Shown here: positions 7,301 through 15,541 of the stretch, in pieces
How positions within the stretch are numbered: the stretch's first letter is position 1
How the letters are laid out: each line of letters begins with the position of its first letter
Assembly: GCA_945878865.1 (NCBI GenBank)
Contig: CAMCUD010000026.1
Coordinates: 1-55,712 of the forward strand
From: Bifidobacterium breve
Lineage (GTDB): Bacteria; Actinomycetota; Thermoleophilia; Solirubrobacterales; Solirubrobacteraceae
Direction of reading: 5' to 3'
Length of the DNA: 55,712 nt
Made by a program: the position numbers and the translations under genes
Notes under the pieces: generated by a model
Databases searched by the model: none
Told to the model about the DNA's origin: nothing
The model's input: the letters and a program-made list of their open reading frames with translations, nothing else

Positions 7301-7307
7301 ACGCGCC

Positions 7308-8102
7308 ATGCAGATCTCTCCGGGCACGCGGGCGCTGGTCACCGGTGCATCGAGCGGAATCGGGCGTGCGCTGGCCGAGGCGCTGGCGGCGCGCGGGGCG
7401 CAGGTCGGCCTCGTCGCGAGGTCGCTGCCCGAGCTCGAGGCGCTGGCCGAAGCGCTTCCCGGACGGCACGCCGTGCTCCCGTGCGACGTCGGCGACGCGA
7501 GTGCCGTCCAGGCCGCCGTCGACCGGTTCGCCGCCGAGGCCGGCGGGCTCGATCTCGTCGTCGCCAACGCCGGGCTCACGCACTACCGCCCGGTCGCCGA
7601 GCAGCCGCTGGGCGAGGTCGAGCAGATGACCCGCGTGAACTGGCTCGGCACCGTCTACACGATCCACGCGGCGCTCCCCCACCTGCTGGGCGGCCGGCGC
7701 GGCCACATCGTCGTGGTCTCGAGCGGCGCGGGGCTGCGCTCGTTCCCCGGCGCCGCGGCGTACGGCGCGACGAAGGCGGCCCAGCGCGGGTACAGCACCG
7801 CGCTGCGTCACGAGCTCGCCGGCACCGGGGTCTCCGTGACGACGGTCTACCCGGGGGAGATCGCCACCGCCCTCCACGACCACGAGCGCGAGCGCATGCC
7901 CGGCTGGTATCGCGCCGACGACGCCAAGCCCGCGACGACGCTCGCCGCGAAGGTCCTGACCGCCGTCGAGGGCGACCGCCGCGAGGTCTACTACCCCGCG
8001 CTCGTCCGGCTGCTCGGCGTCGTCAACGGCGTGTCGCCACGGCTGGCCGACCGTATGCTGCACCGCATGCGCGGCGCCTCGGCGGCACCGCGCCTCGACT
8101 GA
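7308..8102 (+). CDS. Short-chain dehydrogenase/reductase (SDR)
   Basis: This 264-residue classical SDR has the nucleotide-binding motif TGASSGIG (12-19), the NAG motif (VVANAGLTHY), the catalytic Ser in VVVSSGAG and the YGATK catalytic Tyr/Lys pair. It should reduce or oxidise a carbonyl/alcohol using NAD(P)(H). The hydrophobic and basic C-terminal part (YYPALVRLLGVVNGVSPRLADRML) resembles SDRs that act on lipids such as DHRS7/SDR-34 types, so a membrane-associated substrate is plausible. It probably shares a transcript with the DNA ligase gene, which starts two bases after its stop. Confidence 0.88.
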   Translation: MQISPGTRALVTGASSGIGRALAEALAARGAQVGLVARSLPELEALAEALPGRHAVLPCDVGDASAVQAAVDRFAAEAGGLDLVVANAGLTHYRPVAEQPLGEVEQMTRVNWLGTVYTIHAALPHLLGGRRGHIVVVSSGAGLRSFPGAAAYGATKAAQRGYSTALRHELAGTGVSVTTVYPGEIATALHDHERERMPGWYRADDAKPATTLAAKVLTAVEGDRREVYYPALVRLLGVVNGVSPRLADRMLHRMRGASAAPRLD

Positions 8103-8104
8103 CC

Positions 8105-9052
8105 GTGGCCCTTCCGCTCACCCCACCCGTCGCCCCCCAGCTGGCCCGCCCGCGCAAGGGGCTGCCCGACGAGGCCGACGGCTGGATCTACGAGCCCAAG
8201 TGGGACGGCTTCCGCGCGATCGCCTTCGTCGACGGTGACGACCTCGAGCTGAAATCGCGCAACGGCAAGGACCTCAAGCGGTACTTCCCCGAGCTGCGAT
8301 TCATGCCCGGCCGCTACGTCCTCGACGGCGAGATCGTCATCGAGTCGTCCGACGGCGAAGGCGAGGAGTTCAACCTGCTCGGCCAGCGCATCCATCCCGC
8401 CCAGTCACGCGTGCAGATGCTCGCCGAGCAGACGCCCGCGACGTTCATGGCGTTCGACCTGCTCGCCCAGGACGACGAGGTCCTGCTCGACCTCCCGTGG
8501 GAGGAGCGGCGCGCCCGGCTCGAAGCACTCGTGGCGGCACCCGTGAAGCTCACGCCGTACGTGCAGACCGCCGCCGACGCCGAGCACTGGCTCCACAGCG
8601 CCGAGGGCGTCATCGCCAAGGAACGCGCGGCGCCGTACCGCCCGGGTGAGCGCACGGGGATGGTGAAGATCAAGCGCGTCCGCACGATGGACGCGGTCGT
8701 CATGGGCTGGCGCCCGGGCAAGGCCGAAGGGACGGTCGGGGCGATCATCCTCGGCCTCTACACCCCCGAAGGCCGCCTGCGCGAGGTCGGGCACTCCTCG
8801 GGCTTCACCGCCAAGCAGAAGCGCGAGCTCGTCGAGACGCTCGAGCCGTACGAGACCGGCAACCGCGGGAGCGGCGAGCCGTCACGCTGGACGCAGGGCC
8901 GCGACCTCGAGTGGGTCGAGCTGCGGCCCGAGCTCGTCGTCGAGGTGACCTACGACCACGCCAGCGACGGGCGGATCCGGCACGGGGCGAAGGTGCAGCG
9001 CTGGCGGGACGACAAGGACCCCGCCGACTGCACGATCGATCAGCTCGGCTAG
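8105..9052 (+). CDS. ATP-dependent DNA ligase (LigC-like)
   Basis: This 315-residue protein carries the nucleotidyltransferase motifs of ATP-dependent DNA ligases: motif I KWDGFR with the AMP-accepting Lys32, motif III DGEIVI, motif IIIa FMAFDLL, motif IV EGVIAKER and motif V VKIKR, followed by an OB-fold domain (about 205-315). It has no primase or nuclease domain, so it is a stand-alone repair ligase of the LigC type found with non-homologous end joining in actinobacteria; no ku gene is in the window. GTG 8105 starts two bases after the SDR stop. Its TAG stop lies in a CTAG shared with the convergent DHH gene. Confidence 0.92.
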   Translation: MALPLTPPVAPQLARPRKGLPDEADGWIYEPKWDGFRAIAFVDGDDLELKSRNGKDLKRYFPELRFMPGRYVLDGEIVIESSDGEGEEFNLLGQRIHPAQSRVQMLAEQTPATFMAFDLLAQDDEVLLDLPWEERRARLEALVAAPVKLTPYVQTAADAEHWLHSAEGVIAKERAAPYRPGERTGMVKIKRVRTMDAVVMGWRPGKAEGTVGAIILGLYTPEGRLREVGHSSGFTAKQKRELVETLEPYETGNRGSGEPSRWTQGRDLEWVELRPELVVEVTYDHASDGRIRHGAKVQRWRDDKDPADCTIDQLG

Positions 9053-9996
9053 CCGTCCGCGTTGATCTTCGCGGTCAGCTCGGCGAGCACGCGCACCGCG
9101 TCCTCGTTCTCGACCTGACAGGTGCCCGCGGCCTCGTGGCCGCCGCCGCCGTAGGAGAGCATGAGCTCGCCGACGTTCGTCTTCGACGAGCGGTTGACGA
9201 TCGACTTGCCCGTCGCGAACACGGTGTTCATCTGCCGCAGACCCCAGAGCACATGGATCGAGATGTTCGTGTCCGGGAACAGCGCGTAGATCATGAAGCG
9301 GTTCGTCGGGTGGATGACCTCCTCGTCGCGGAGGTCGAGCACGACGAGGTTGCCGCGGACGTCGGCGCAGCGGCGCAGCTGCTCGAGCGCCGCCTCGTGG
9401 TGGTCGAGGTAGAGCGTGACGCGCTCGGCGACGTCGGGGGTCTCGAGGATCTCCTCGACGCTCATCTCCGTGCACGCGTCGATGAGCTGCATCATGAGCT
9501 GGTAGTTGGAGATCCGGAAGTCGCGGAAGCGGCCGAGGCCCGTCCGCGGGTCCATGAGGAAGCTCAGCAGGATCCAGCCGTCGGGCTGCAGGATCTCCTC
9601 GAGGGAGAACTGCGCCGCGTCGGCCTTGTCGACCGCGTCCATCATCACGTCGGTGATGCGGTCGGGATCGAACGCGTCGCGGCCGCCGAAGTGGTCGAAG
9701 ACGACCCGGGCGGCGGACATCGCGCCGGCGACGATCACGTGGTTGTCGGGCGAGTCGGCGACCCGCTCGAGCTCGGAGTCGTGATGGTCGAACGCGAGGT
9801 GGACCCCGGGCACGTACGGCAGGTTCGTCGTGATGTCCCGGTCGGTGATCTCGACCTTGCCGTCCTGCATGTCCTTGGGGTGGACGAACAGGATGTCGTC
9901 GAGGATGTCGAGCTCCTTCAGGAGCGCGGCGCAGACGAGGCCGTCGAAGTCACTGCGGGTCACCAGGCGGAAACGCTGGGCCGTCTCGGTTGCCAT
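9049..9996 (-). CDS. DHH/DHHA1 family phosphoesterase
   Basis: This 315-residue protein has an N-terminal DHH domain (SDFDGLVCAALL near residue 12, then FDHHDS), a second DHH-like element (LYLDHHEAAL) and a C-terminal DHHA1 signature (SYGGGGHEAAGTC). The family includes nanoRNases and cyclic dinucleotide phosphodiesterases that use Mn(II); which substrate this member cleaves is unclear. ATG 9996 follows an AGGAG sequence 11 bases upstream, and a longer frame upstream lacks family similarity. Three GGDEF proteins are in the window, so action on a signalling dinucleotide is conceivable but unproven. Confidence 0.85.
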   Translation of the reverse strand: MATETAQRFRLVTRSDFDGLVCAALLKELDILDDILFVHPKDMQDGKVEITDRDITTNLPYVPGVHLAFDHHDSELERVADSPDNHVIVAGAMSAARVVFDHFGGRDAFDPDRITDVMMDAVDKADAAQFSLEEILQPDGWILLSFLMDPRTGLGRFRDFRISNYQLMMQLIDACTEMSVEEILETPDVAERVTLYLDHHEAALEQLRRCADVRGNLVVLDLRDEEVIHPTNRFMIYALFPDTNISIHVLWGLRQMNTVFATGKSIVNRSSKTNVGELMLSYGGGGHEAAGTCQVENEDAVRVLAELTAKINADG

Positions 9997-10105
9997 CGGG
10001 AAGGGAACTCCTGGGCGTCGGGGTCCTTCCCCTTTTCGGCAGATCCGGGACGTTCCTGAAACCGCGACTGGTCCGGAAGGCGCCGGGTTTCTCAAGGCTG
10101 AGCGT

Positions 10106-11203
10106 GTGGACGCCGAGCCTGACGATGTGGGGCCGTCCGCCTACATCTCCCGCTTCATCTGCCGTGACGAGGAGGAGCGCGCCTGGATCATGGACATGCA
10201 CCGGCGCATCGAGCCGGCCATGATCCGCTCGATGATCCCCGTGCTGGGGCTCATGGCGCTGTGCCTGCCGTGGTTCCAGCCGATCGCGTTCGTCCCCATG
10301 GCGCTGGCGGCCGTCGCGTTCTACGCGGGGTCGCGACTCGTGGCGCGACAGCGGCGGCTCGATCCGCTTGTCTACGCGTGGTGGTTCGGCACGACGATGA
10401 TCGCGGTGGCGACGGCGATCAACTCGGTGCCGTACGGCGATCTCGCCCCGCAGACCTACGTCATCGGGTCCACCGTGCTGATCTGGCCCCTGCTCGGTGC
10501 CTGCGGCGCCGCGCCGGAGCGGCTGACCGCGCTGGCGACGTACTGGTGCTGCGTGCTGCTCGTCGTGCCCTCGCTCATCCTCTTCCCCGAGGCCGTCATC
10601 GATGAGCCCGCCATGCTCATGGTGCCCCTCGCGATGTACATCGCGGTGCCGATCATCTCCTCGGCCGTGCGCAGCGCGAGCATGGAGCATCGCAGCGCCG
10701 CGGTCGTCGACCAGCTCACCGGCATGCTCAACCGGGCGGCGCTGACCGCGCGCGCGAACGAGCTGGCCCACCAGTCGCAGCTGACCGGCGAGCGGGTCGG
10801 CGTCATCGTCCTCGACCTCGACCACTTCAAGGCGATCAACGACCAGCACGGCCACGCCGTCGGCGACCGCGTCCTGCAGGAGGTCGCCTACCGGATGCGC
10901 ACCCAGTTGCGCGCCTTCGACCTCGCCTACCGCCTCGGCGGCGAGGAGTTCGTCGTCCTGCTCCCGGGCGCTGACGAGGCCGACGCGCGGCGTCTCGCCG
11001 ATGAGCTGTGGAGCGCCATCCGCTGCACGCCGGTCTCCGGGCTGTCCGTGACCGCGTCGCTCGGCGTCGCGGTGTCCGCGCCGGGCGAGGTGTTCCGGTT
11101 CGAGACGACGTTCCGCATCGCCGACGATGCGCTCTACGCCGCGAAGGCCGCCGGGCGCGACCGGGTCGCCGACGCAGCGCCGAAGATCGCGGCCGCCGCC
11201 TAA
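10106..11203 (+). CDS. Membrane-bound diguanylate cyclase (GGDEF)
   Basis: This 365-residue protein has about five or six membrane helices (residues 40-190) followed by a GGDEF domain (about 200-360). The active-site motif is GGEEF (278-282), and the inhibitory site RxxD (RAFD) lies five residues before it, so both c-di-GMP synthesis and product inhibition look intact. The metal-binding DLDHFKAIND motif is present. GTG 10106 is the best start; an AAGG lies about nine bases upstream. It is divergent from the DHH phosphoesterase gene. Its TAA stop overlaps the stop of the convergent GFA gene by four bases (CTAA). Confidence 0.9.
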   Translation: MDAEPDDVGPSAYISRFICRDEEERAWIMDMHRRIEPAMIRSMIPVLGLMALCLPWFQPIAFVPMALAAVAFYAGSRLVARQRRLDPLVYAWWFGTTMIAVATAINSVPYGDLAPQTYVIGSTVLIWPLLGACGAAPERLTALATYWCCVLLVVPSLILFPEAVIDEPAMLMVPLAMYIAVPIISSAVRSASMEHRSAAVVDQLTGMLNRAALTARANELAHQSQLTGERVGVIVLDLDHFKAINDQHGHAVGDRVLQEVAYRMRTQLRAFDLAYRLGGEEFVVLLPGADEADARRLADELWSAIRCTPVSGLSVTASLGVAVSAPGEVFRFETTFRIADDALYAAKAAGRDRVADAAPKIAAAA

Positions 11204-11622
11204 CGGGGACGGGGCGCCCGTGTCTCGTGGCGCGGCAGCCCGTCGTCGGGCAGGACCTCCCACGGCGCCTTCGAGCCGACGAACGTGTGGAACTGCGGCG
11301 CGATCCCGGGATCACCGTCGAACGCGCCGAGGCGGATGGACACCTCTGGCCCGTCGGGCCAGGTCCCGCCGAACAGCGACGAGCCGCAGCGCCGGCAGAA
11401 CGCTTTGACCATCCCGCCCTCCGGCGGCCGGTAGACCACGACGAGCTCCTCGCCGGCCAGCAGCCGGAACGCGTCGCGCGGGACGCGCGCCTGCGGTGAC
11501 GCTGCTGCGCCGCTGTGCTTGCGGCAGCGCGAGCAGTGGCACCAGTTCGCACGCAGGAACGGCGGGGTCGCCTCGAAGCGCACTCCGCCGCACAGACATC
11601 CGCCGGCCACCGACTCGGCCAT
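11200..11622 (-). CDS. GFA/CENP-V fold zinc protein
   Basis: This 140-residue protein belongs to the family named after glutathione-dependent formaldehyde-activating enzyme. It shows the zinc ligands CLC (residues 9-11), CHCSRC (28-33) and CRRC near residue 76-79. Most members are not true Gfa enzymes and their reactions are unknown, so only the fold is assigned. A TAGTGT element (minus strand, 11634-11629) ends six bases before the ATG, suggesting a leaderless message. Confidence 0.88.
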   Translation of the reverse strand: MAESVAGGCLCGGVRFEATPPFLRANWCHCSRCRKHSGAAASPQARVPRDAFRLLAGEELVVVYRPPEGGMVKAFCRRCGSSLFGGTWPDGPEVSIRLGAFDGDPGIAPQFHTFVGSKAPWEVLPDDGLPRHETRAPRPR

Positions 11623-11759
11623 GGGCGCACACTACCCAGGTCCGGGGAGGTGACGCTCGGGCCAGCACGCGCAGCCGATTCTCCACCCGATGGTCCGTTG
11701 GTCGGCCGCGCGGCCGAGCGCAGACTTCCGGCGGTCACGATCGCGTGAAGGAGACACGG

Positions 11760-13265
11760 ATGGCCGACCCGACGCCGACCACGGCGGACACCGCCCTGCT
11801 GGAGGGCGAGAAGCAGAAGCTCCACAAGTCGCTCAGCCGGCTCGACATGATCGGGTTCACGGTCTGCGCCTTCGTCGGCCTGGACACCCTCGGTCTCGTC
11901 GCCGGGGCCGGCGCGCAGGGATTCACCTGGCTCGTGGTGCTCGCGGTGCTCTTCGTGCTGCCCTATGCACTGGTCATGTCCGAGGTCGGGTCGGCGTTCA
12001 CCGAGGAGGGTGGCCCGTACGAGTGGGTGAAGATGGCCTTCGGCCGTGGGCACGCCGCGATCGCGGCGCTCATGTACTGGGTGACCAACCCGTTCTGGGT
12101 GGGCGGGTCGCTCGCGTTCATCGCGACGGAGGCGTGGGACGCCAACATCTTCGGCATCCCTTCGGGCTCGGTCGGCGACTACGTCTTCAAGCTGCTCTTC
12201 ATCTGGTTCTCCATCGGGGTCGCGATCGCGTCGCTGCAGAAGGGCAAGTGGATCCCGAACGTCGGCGCGCTGCTCCGCGTCGTCGTCCTCGGCGGCTTCA
12301 CCATCACGCTCGTCGTCTACGCGATCAAGAACGGCGTCCACGGCTTCCCCGTGGGAGACCTGTCACCGACGATGGCAGTGTTCCTCGGCCTCGTGCCGGT
12401 GCTGCTCTTCAACTACGTCGGCTTCGAGTTGCAGAACGGCGCCGCCGAGGAGATGCAGGACCCGCAGAAGGACGTCCCGCTCGCGGTGCTGCGCAGCGGG
12501 GCGCTCGGCGTGGGCCTCTACGCGATCCCGGTCTTCGGGATCATGCTCGTGCTGCCGCCCGAGGCGATCACCGGCGTATCGGGCTTCATGGATGCGGTCG
12601 CGACCACGTTCACGGTGTACGGCGGCGCGGCGGACGTCCTGCTCGGCATCGTGACGCTGTGCTTCGTGGGGACGCTGCTGACCTCGGGCGCGGTGTGGAT
12701 GATCGGCTCGGACCGCATCCAAGCGGTCGCGGCAGCCGACGGTGCGTTCTTCCCGTTCTTCGCGAAGTTCCACGACACGCTCGGCACGCCCGTGCGAGTC
12801 AACGTGCTCTCCGGCGTGGTCTCGTCGCTGTTCATGATCGCGGCGCTCGCGATCTTCCAAGACAGCTCCGCGTTCGAGGTCGTGCTGACGATCGCGATCA
12901 GCACGACGCTGATCTCCTACCTCTGGATCTTCACCGCCGTGCTGCGGCTTCGCACCGTCAGGCCGGAGACGCCGCGCCCGTACCGCGTACCCGGCGGGCC
13001 GTGGGGCATCCGGGTCGCGGTGGGGCTCATCACGTTCTGGGTGGCGCTCGGTTCGTGGGTCGCGGTGTTCCCCGGGACGCTCGAGAAGGTGGTCGGGCTC
13101 GACTACGACTTCGAGGACGCCTGGGGTGTGAGCTTCGCGAAGTTCGAGCTGCTGACGTGGGGCACGCTGGCCTGCGTGGTGCTCCTGGCGCTCGTGGGCT
13201 ACCTCGCGGGCCGGCGGGTCCGGACGGGCACGGCGCCGGTGCCGCTGGCCGCCGAGGCCGGCTGA
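11760..13265 (+). CDS. APC superfamily amino acid permease
   Basis: This 501-residue protein has about 12 membrane helices and APC-family features: an early GLDTLGLVAGAGAQG helix-1 break, EEGGPYEW in helix 3 and the FNYVGFELQNGAAEEMQDPQKDVP loop. It would import or exchange an amino acid or amine across the cytoplasmic membrane; the substrate is unknown. ATG 11760 has an AAGGAG ribosome binding site six bases upstream. It stands alone between the divergent GFA gene and the DUF2236 gene, which has its own promoter. Confidence 0.9.
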   Translation: MADPTPTTADTALLEGEKQKLHKSLSRLDMIGFTVCAFVGLDTLGLVAGAGAQGFTWLVVLAVLFVLPYALVMSEVGSAFTEEGGPYEWVKMAFGRGHAAIAALMYWVTNPFWVGGSLAFIATEAWDANIFGIPSGSVGDYVFKLLFIWFSIGVAIASLQKGKWIPNVGALLRVVVLGGFTITLVVYAIKNGVHGFPVGDLSPTMAVFLGLVPVLLFNYVGFELQNGAAEEMQDPQKDVPLAVLRSGALGVGLYAIPVFGIMLVLPPEAITGVSGFMDAVATTFTVYGGAADVLLGIVTLCFVGTLLTSGAVWMIGSDRIQAVAAADGAFFPFFAKFHDTLGTPVRVNVLSGVVSSLFMIAALAIFQDSSAFEVVLTIAISTTLISYLWIFTAVLRLRTVRPETPRPYRVPGGPWGIRVAVGLITFWVALGSWVAVFPGTLEKVVGLDYDFEDAWGVSFAKFELLTWGTLACVVLLALVGYLAGRRVRTGTAPVPLAAEAG

Positions 13266-13283
13266 GTCCGCGCGCGGCGGGCA

Positions 13284-13313
13284 TTGCTGACAGTCCCCAT
13301 TGTCAGATATAAC
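13284..13313 (+). promoter_or_regulatory. Promoter with embedded operator for the DUF2236 oxygenase gene
   Basis: A TTGCTG -35-like element (13284-13289) and a TATAAC -10-like element (13308-13313) are 18 bases apart, and the -10 ends six bases before ATG 13320. The spacer holds a perfect inverted repeat CTGACA (13287-13292) and TGTCAG (13301-13306), so a repressor bound there would block RNA polymerase. Confidence 0.65.
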
Positions 13314-13319
13314 TGCGGC

Positions 13320-14519
13320 ATGCCCGCCGTCGCGCACCCCTCCCGCTTCGGGGACCTCGACGAGGTCCGCCGCCGCTACGACCCGGCCACCGTCGACATG
13401 ATCACGCGGAGCGTGTTCGAGTCCGACACGGCCGCTGACCGGCTGGTGGAGCGGTTCGCCGAGCTCCCGGGCGGTGCGGGCTGGCGCATGCTCGACGTCG
13501 CGCTGCGCGACGGGATCGACGCGGTCACCGAACCGCCGGCGGAGCTCGCCGCGTTCGTGCAGGACGCGATCACGCCGCCCGACTGGGTGGACCTCGAGCT
13601 CGTCGACCGCGGCGCCGTCGCCTGGTGGCGGGCAGGTGGTCCACTGCAGCTGCTGGCGCTGACGGCAGGCTCCCTGGCCTACGGCTACAGCACGAGCTTC
13701 GCCCGCCCGCTGCTCATCACCGGACGGCTGAAGGAGCGCGCCGGCCGCCGGCTCGGCGAGACGGCGAACTGGGTGCTGCTGGCGACGCGCCCCGGCCAGC
13801 TGCATCCCGGCGCGGAGGGGCTGCGCGAAACCGTGCGCATCCGCCTCGTGCACGCGCTGATCCGCCGGCACCTGCGCCGCTCCGGCGAGTGGGACACCGC
13901 GAACTGGGGCGAGCCGATCAGCGTCGGCGACACGCTGGCCACCGGCATCATCGGGTTCTGCGCGTACCCCATCACGGGCCTGCAGCGCCTGGGCGTCGAG
14001 TACTCCGCCGAGGAGCTCGAGGCGATGGTCCATCTGTGGTCGTGGATCAGCCACCTCCAGGGCGTCCCGCACGAGTACCTCCCGAAGACCTGGGACGAGG
14101 CCGTCGCGCTGTGGCACACCGCGCAGGAGGTCGAAGAGGTGCGCATCGAGGGCGCGGACCAGCTCGTTCACGCGCTGCTCTTCCATGGCCTCGGCATCGA
14201 CGCCGTCTTCCCCCGGCCGCTCGGCGGCCCGCTGAGCCGGGCAGCCGGCTACGGCATGGCGGCCGTCGCCCGGGACTGGATGGGCGACGAGCGCGCGGAC
14301 ATCCTGCACGTGCCGCACTCGCGCCTGGCGGCCGGGATCCCGGTCCTGCGCGCGCTCATCCGGCTGCGCGAGCGGCTCCGCCGCGCGGGCCTGGCGCCGA
14401 GCGACGAACGGCTCGTACGCTTCGAGCTGTTCGCCGCCAACCACGTCATGGCGCTCATGCGGTCCAAGCCGCCGATGACGCCGGGCGCCACCGCGGAGAA
14501 GCCCGCGCTCGCGACCTGA
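13320..14519 (+). CDS. DUF2236 (MpaB/Lcp-like) heme oxygenase family protein
   Basis: This 399-residue protein matches the DUF2236 family, which includes fungal MpaB and bacterial latex-clearing protein Lcp, heme b enzymes that cleave C=C bonds. Expected features are visible: a conserved Arg/His element (RETVRIRLVHALIRRH, His as candidate heme ligand), the entry region WWRAGGPLQLLALTAGSLAYGYS and the later LWSWISHLQGVPHEYLP. No signal peptide is seen, so it is probably cytoplasmic. The promoter contains a strong inverted repeat, suggesting tight repression by a TetR-type protein. The start is the leaderless ATG. Substrate unknown. Confidence 0.82.
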   Translation: MPAVAHPSRFGDLDEVRRRYDPATVDMITRSVFESDTAADRLVERFAELPGGAGWRMLDVALRDGIDAVTEPPAELAAFVQDAITPPDWVDLELVDRGAVAWWRAGGPLQLLALTAGSLAYGYSTSFARPLLITGRLKERAGRRLGETANWVLLATRPGQLHPGAEGLRETVRIRLVHALIRRHLRRSGEWDTANWGEPISVGDTLATGIIGFCAYPITGLQRLGVEYSAEELEAMVHLWSWISHLQGVPHEYLPKTWDEAVALWHTAQEVEEVRIEGADQLVHALLFHGLGIDAVFPRPLGGPLSRAAGYGMAAVARDWMGDERADILHVPHSRLAAGIPVLRALIRLRERLRRAGLAPSDERLVRFELFAANHVMALMRSKPPMTPGATAEKPALAT

Positions 14520-14539
14520 CCGCGCGGCCGTCCGTCAGG

Positions 14540-15538
14540 ATGGCCGCCGTGGATCTCGCCGCCCGCCCCGTCCTCGTCGCGCCCGATGCGTTCAAGGGGA
14601 CGCTGACCGCCGCGCAGGTCGCCGGCGCGATCGGCCGCGGGCTGGAGCGCGGAGGCGTGCCCGCGGATCTTTGCCCGGTCGCCGACGGCGGCGAGGGCAC
14701 GCTCGCCGTCCTGCTCACCGCCCTGGGCGGCGAGACGGCGGGGACCACCGCGCGCGATCCGCTCGGCCGCGAGATCGCCGCCGGGTTCGCCCTTGTGGAG
14801 GACGGCGGCACGGCCATCGTGGAGGTGGCCGAGGCGAGCGGGCTGCCTCGCGTGGCCGAAGCCGAGCGCGACGTCATCGCGGCGAGCACGTACGGCACCG
14901 GCCAGCTCATCGCCGCGGCGGTCGACGCCGGCGCGGCGGTGGTCCTCGTCGCCGCGGGCGGGTCGGCGACCGTGGACGGCGGCGCGGGCGCGATCGAGGC
15001 GATCGAGGACGCGGGCGGCCTGCGCGGCGCCCGACTCGTCGTCCTCTGCGACGTCCGCACGCCCTGGGAGGAGGCGCCGGCGCGGTTCGGGCCGCAGAAG
15101 GGCGCCTCGCCCGCCGACGTCCGCGCGCTCGAAGGGCGGCTGCGGGCACTCGCCGCGACCCTGCCGAAGGACCCGGCGGGCGAACCGATGACCGGCGCCG
15201 CCGGCGGGCTGGCCGGCGGGCTGTGGGCGCGCTACGGCGCGGCGCTCGAGCCCGGCGCGGCCTTCGTGCTCGGCACGCTGGAGACCGATGCCCGAATGCG
15301 CGCGGCGCGGGCGATCGTCGTCGGCGAGGGCCGGCTGGACCGCACGTCGCTGCAGGGCAAGGTCACCGGCGAGCTCGCCACGCGGGCCCGGCAGGCCGGG
15401 GTGCCGTGCCACGCGGTGGTCGGCCAGCACGCGCTCGACGCGTTCGACGCCCGCATCCTCGACCTCCAGGAGATCCTCGAAGCGGGCACGCCCGACGCCC
15501 TGGAGGCGGCCGGGGAACGGCTGGCTGCCATCCTGTAG
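14540..15538 (+). CDS. Glycerate kinase
   Basis: This 332-residue protein is a bacterial glycerate kinase of the GlxK/GarK family (PF02595), phosphorylating D-glycerate with ATP to give 2- or 3-phosphoglycerate. Family motifs seen are APDAFKGTLTA at the N-terminus, PVADGGEGT, AAGGSATVDGG, the PQKGAS segment and GEGRLDRTSLQGK. It is slightly shorter than the usual 370-380 residues. It begins 20 bases after the DUF2236 stop and may be co-transcribed with it and the following peptidase gene. ATG 14540 is used; GTG 14549 is possible. Confidence 0.92.
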   Translation: MAAVDLAARPVLVAPDAFKGTLTAAQVAGAIGRGLERGGVPADLCPVADGGEGTLAVLLTALGGETAGTTARDPLGREIAAGFALVEDGGTAIVEVAEASGLPRVAEAERDVIAASTYGTGQLIAAAVDAGAAVVLVAAGGSATVDGGAGAIEAIEDAGGLRGARLVVLCDVRTPWEEAPARFGPQKGASPADVRALEGRLRALAATLPKDPAGEPMTGAAGGLAGGLWARYGAALEPGAAFVLGTLETDARMRAARAIVVGEGRLDRTSLQGKVTGELATRARQAGVPCHAVVGQHALDAFDARILDLQEILEAGTPDALEAAGERLAAIL

Positions 15539-15541
15539 CGC

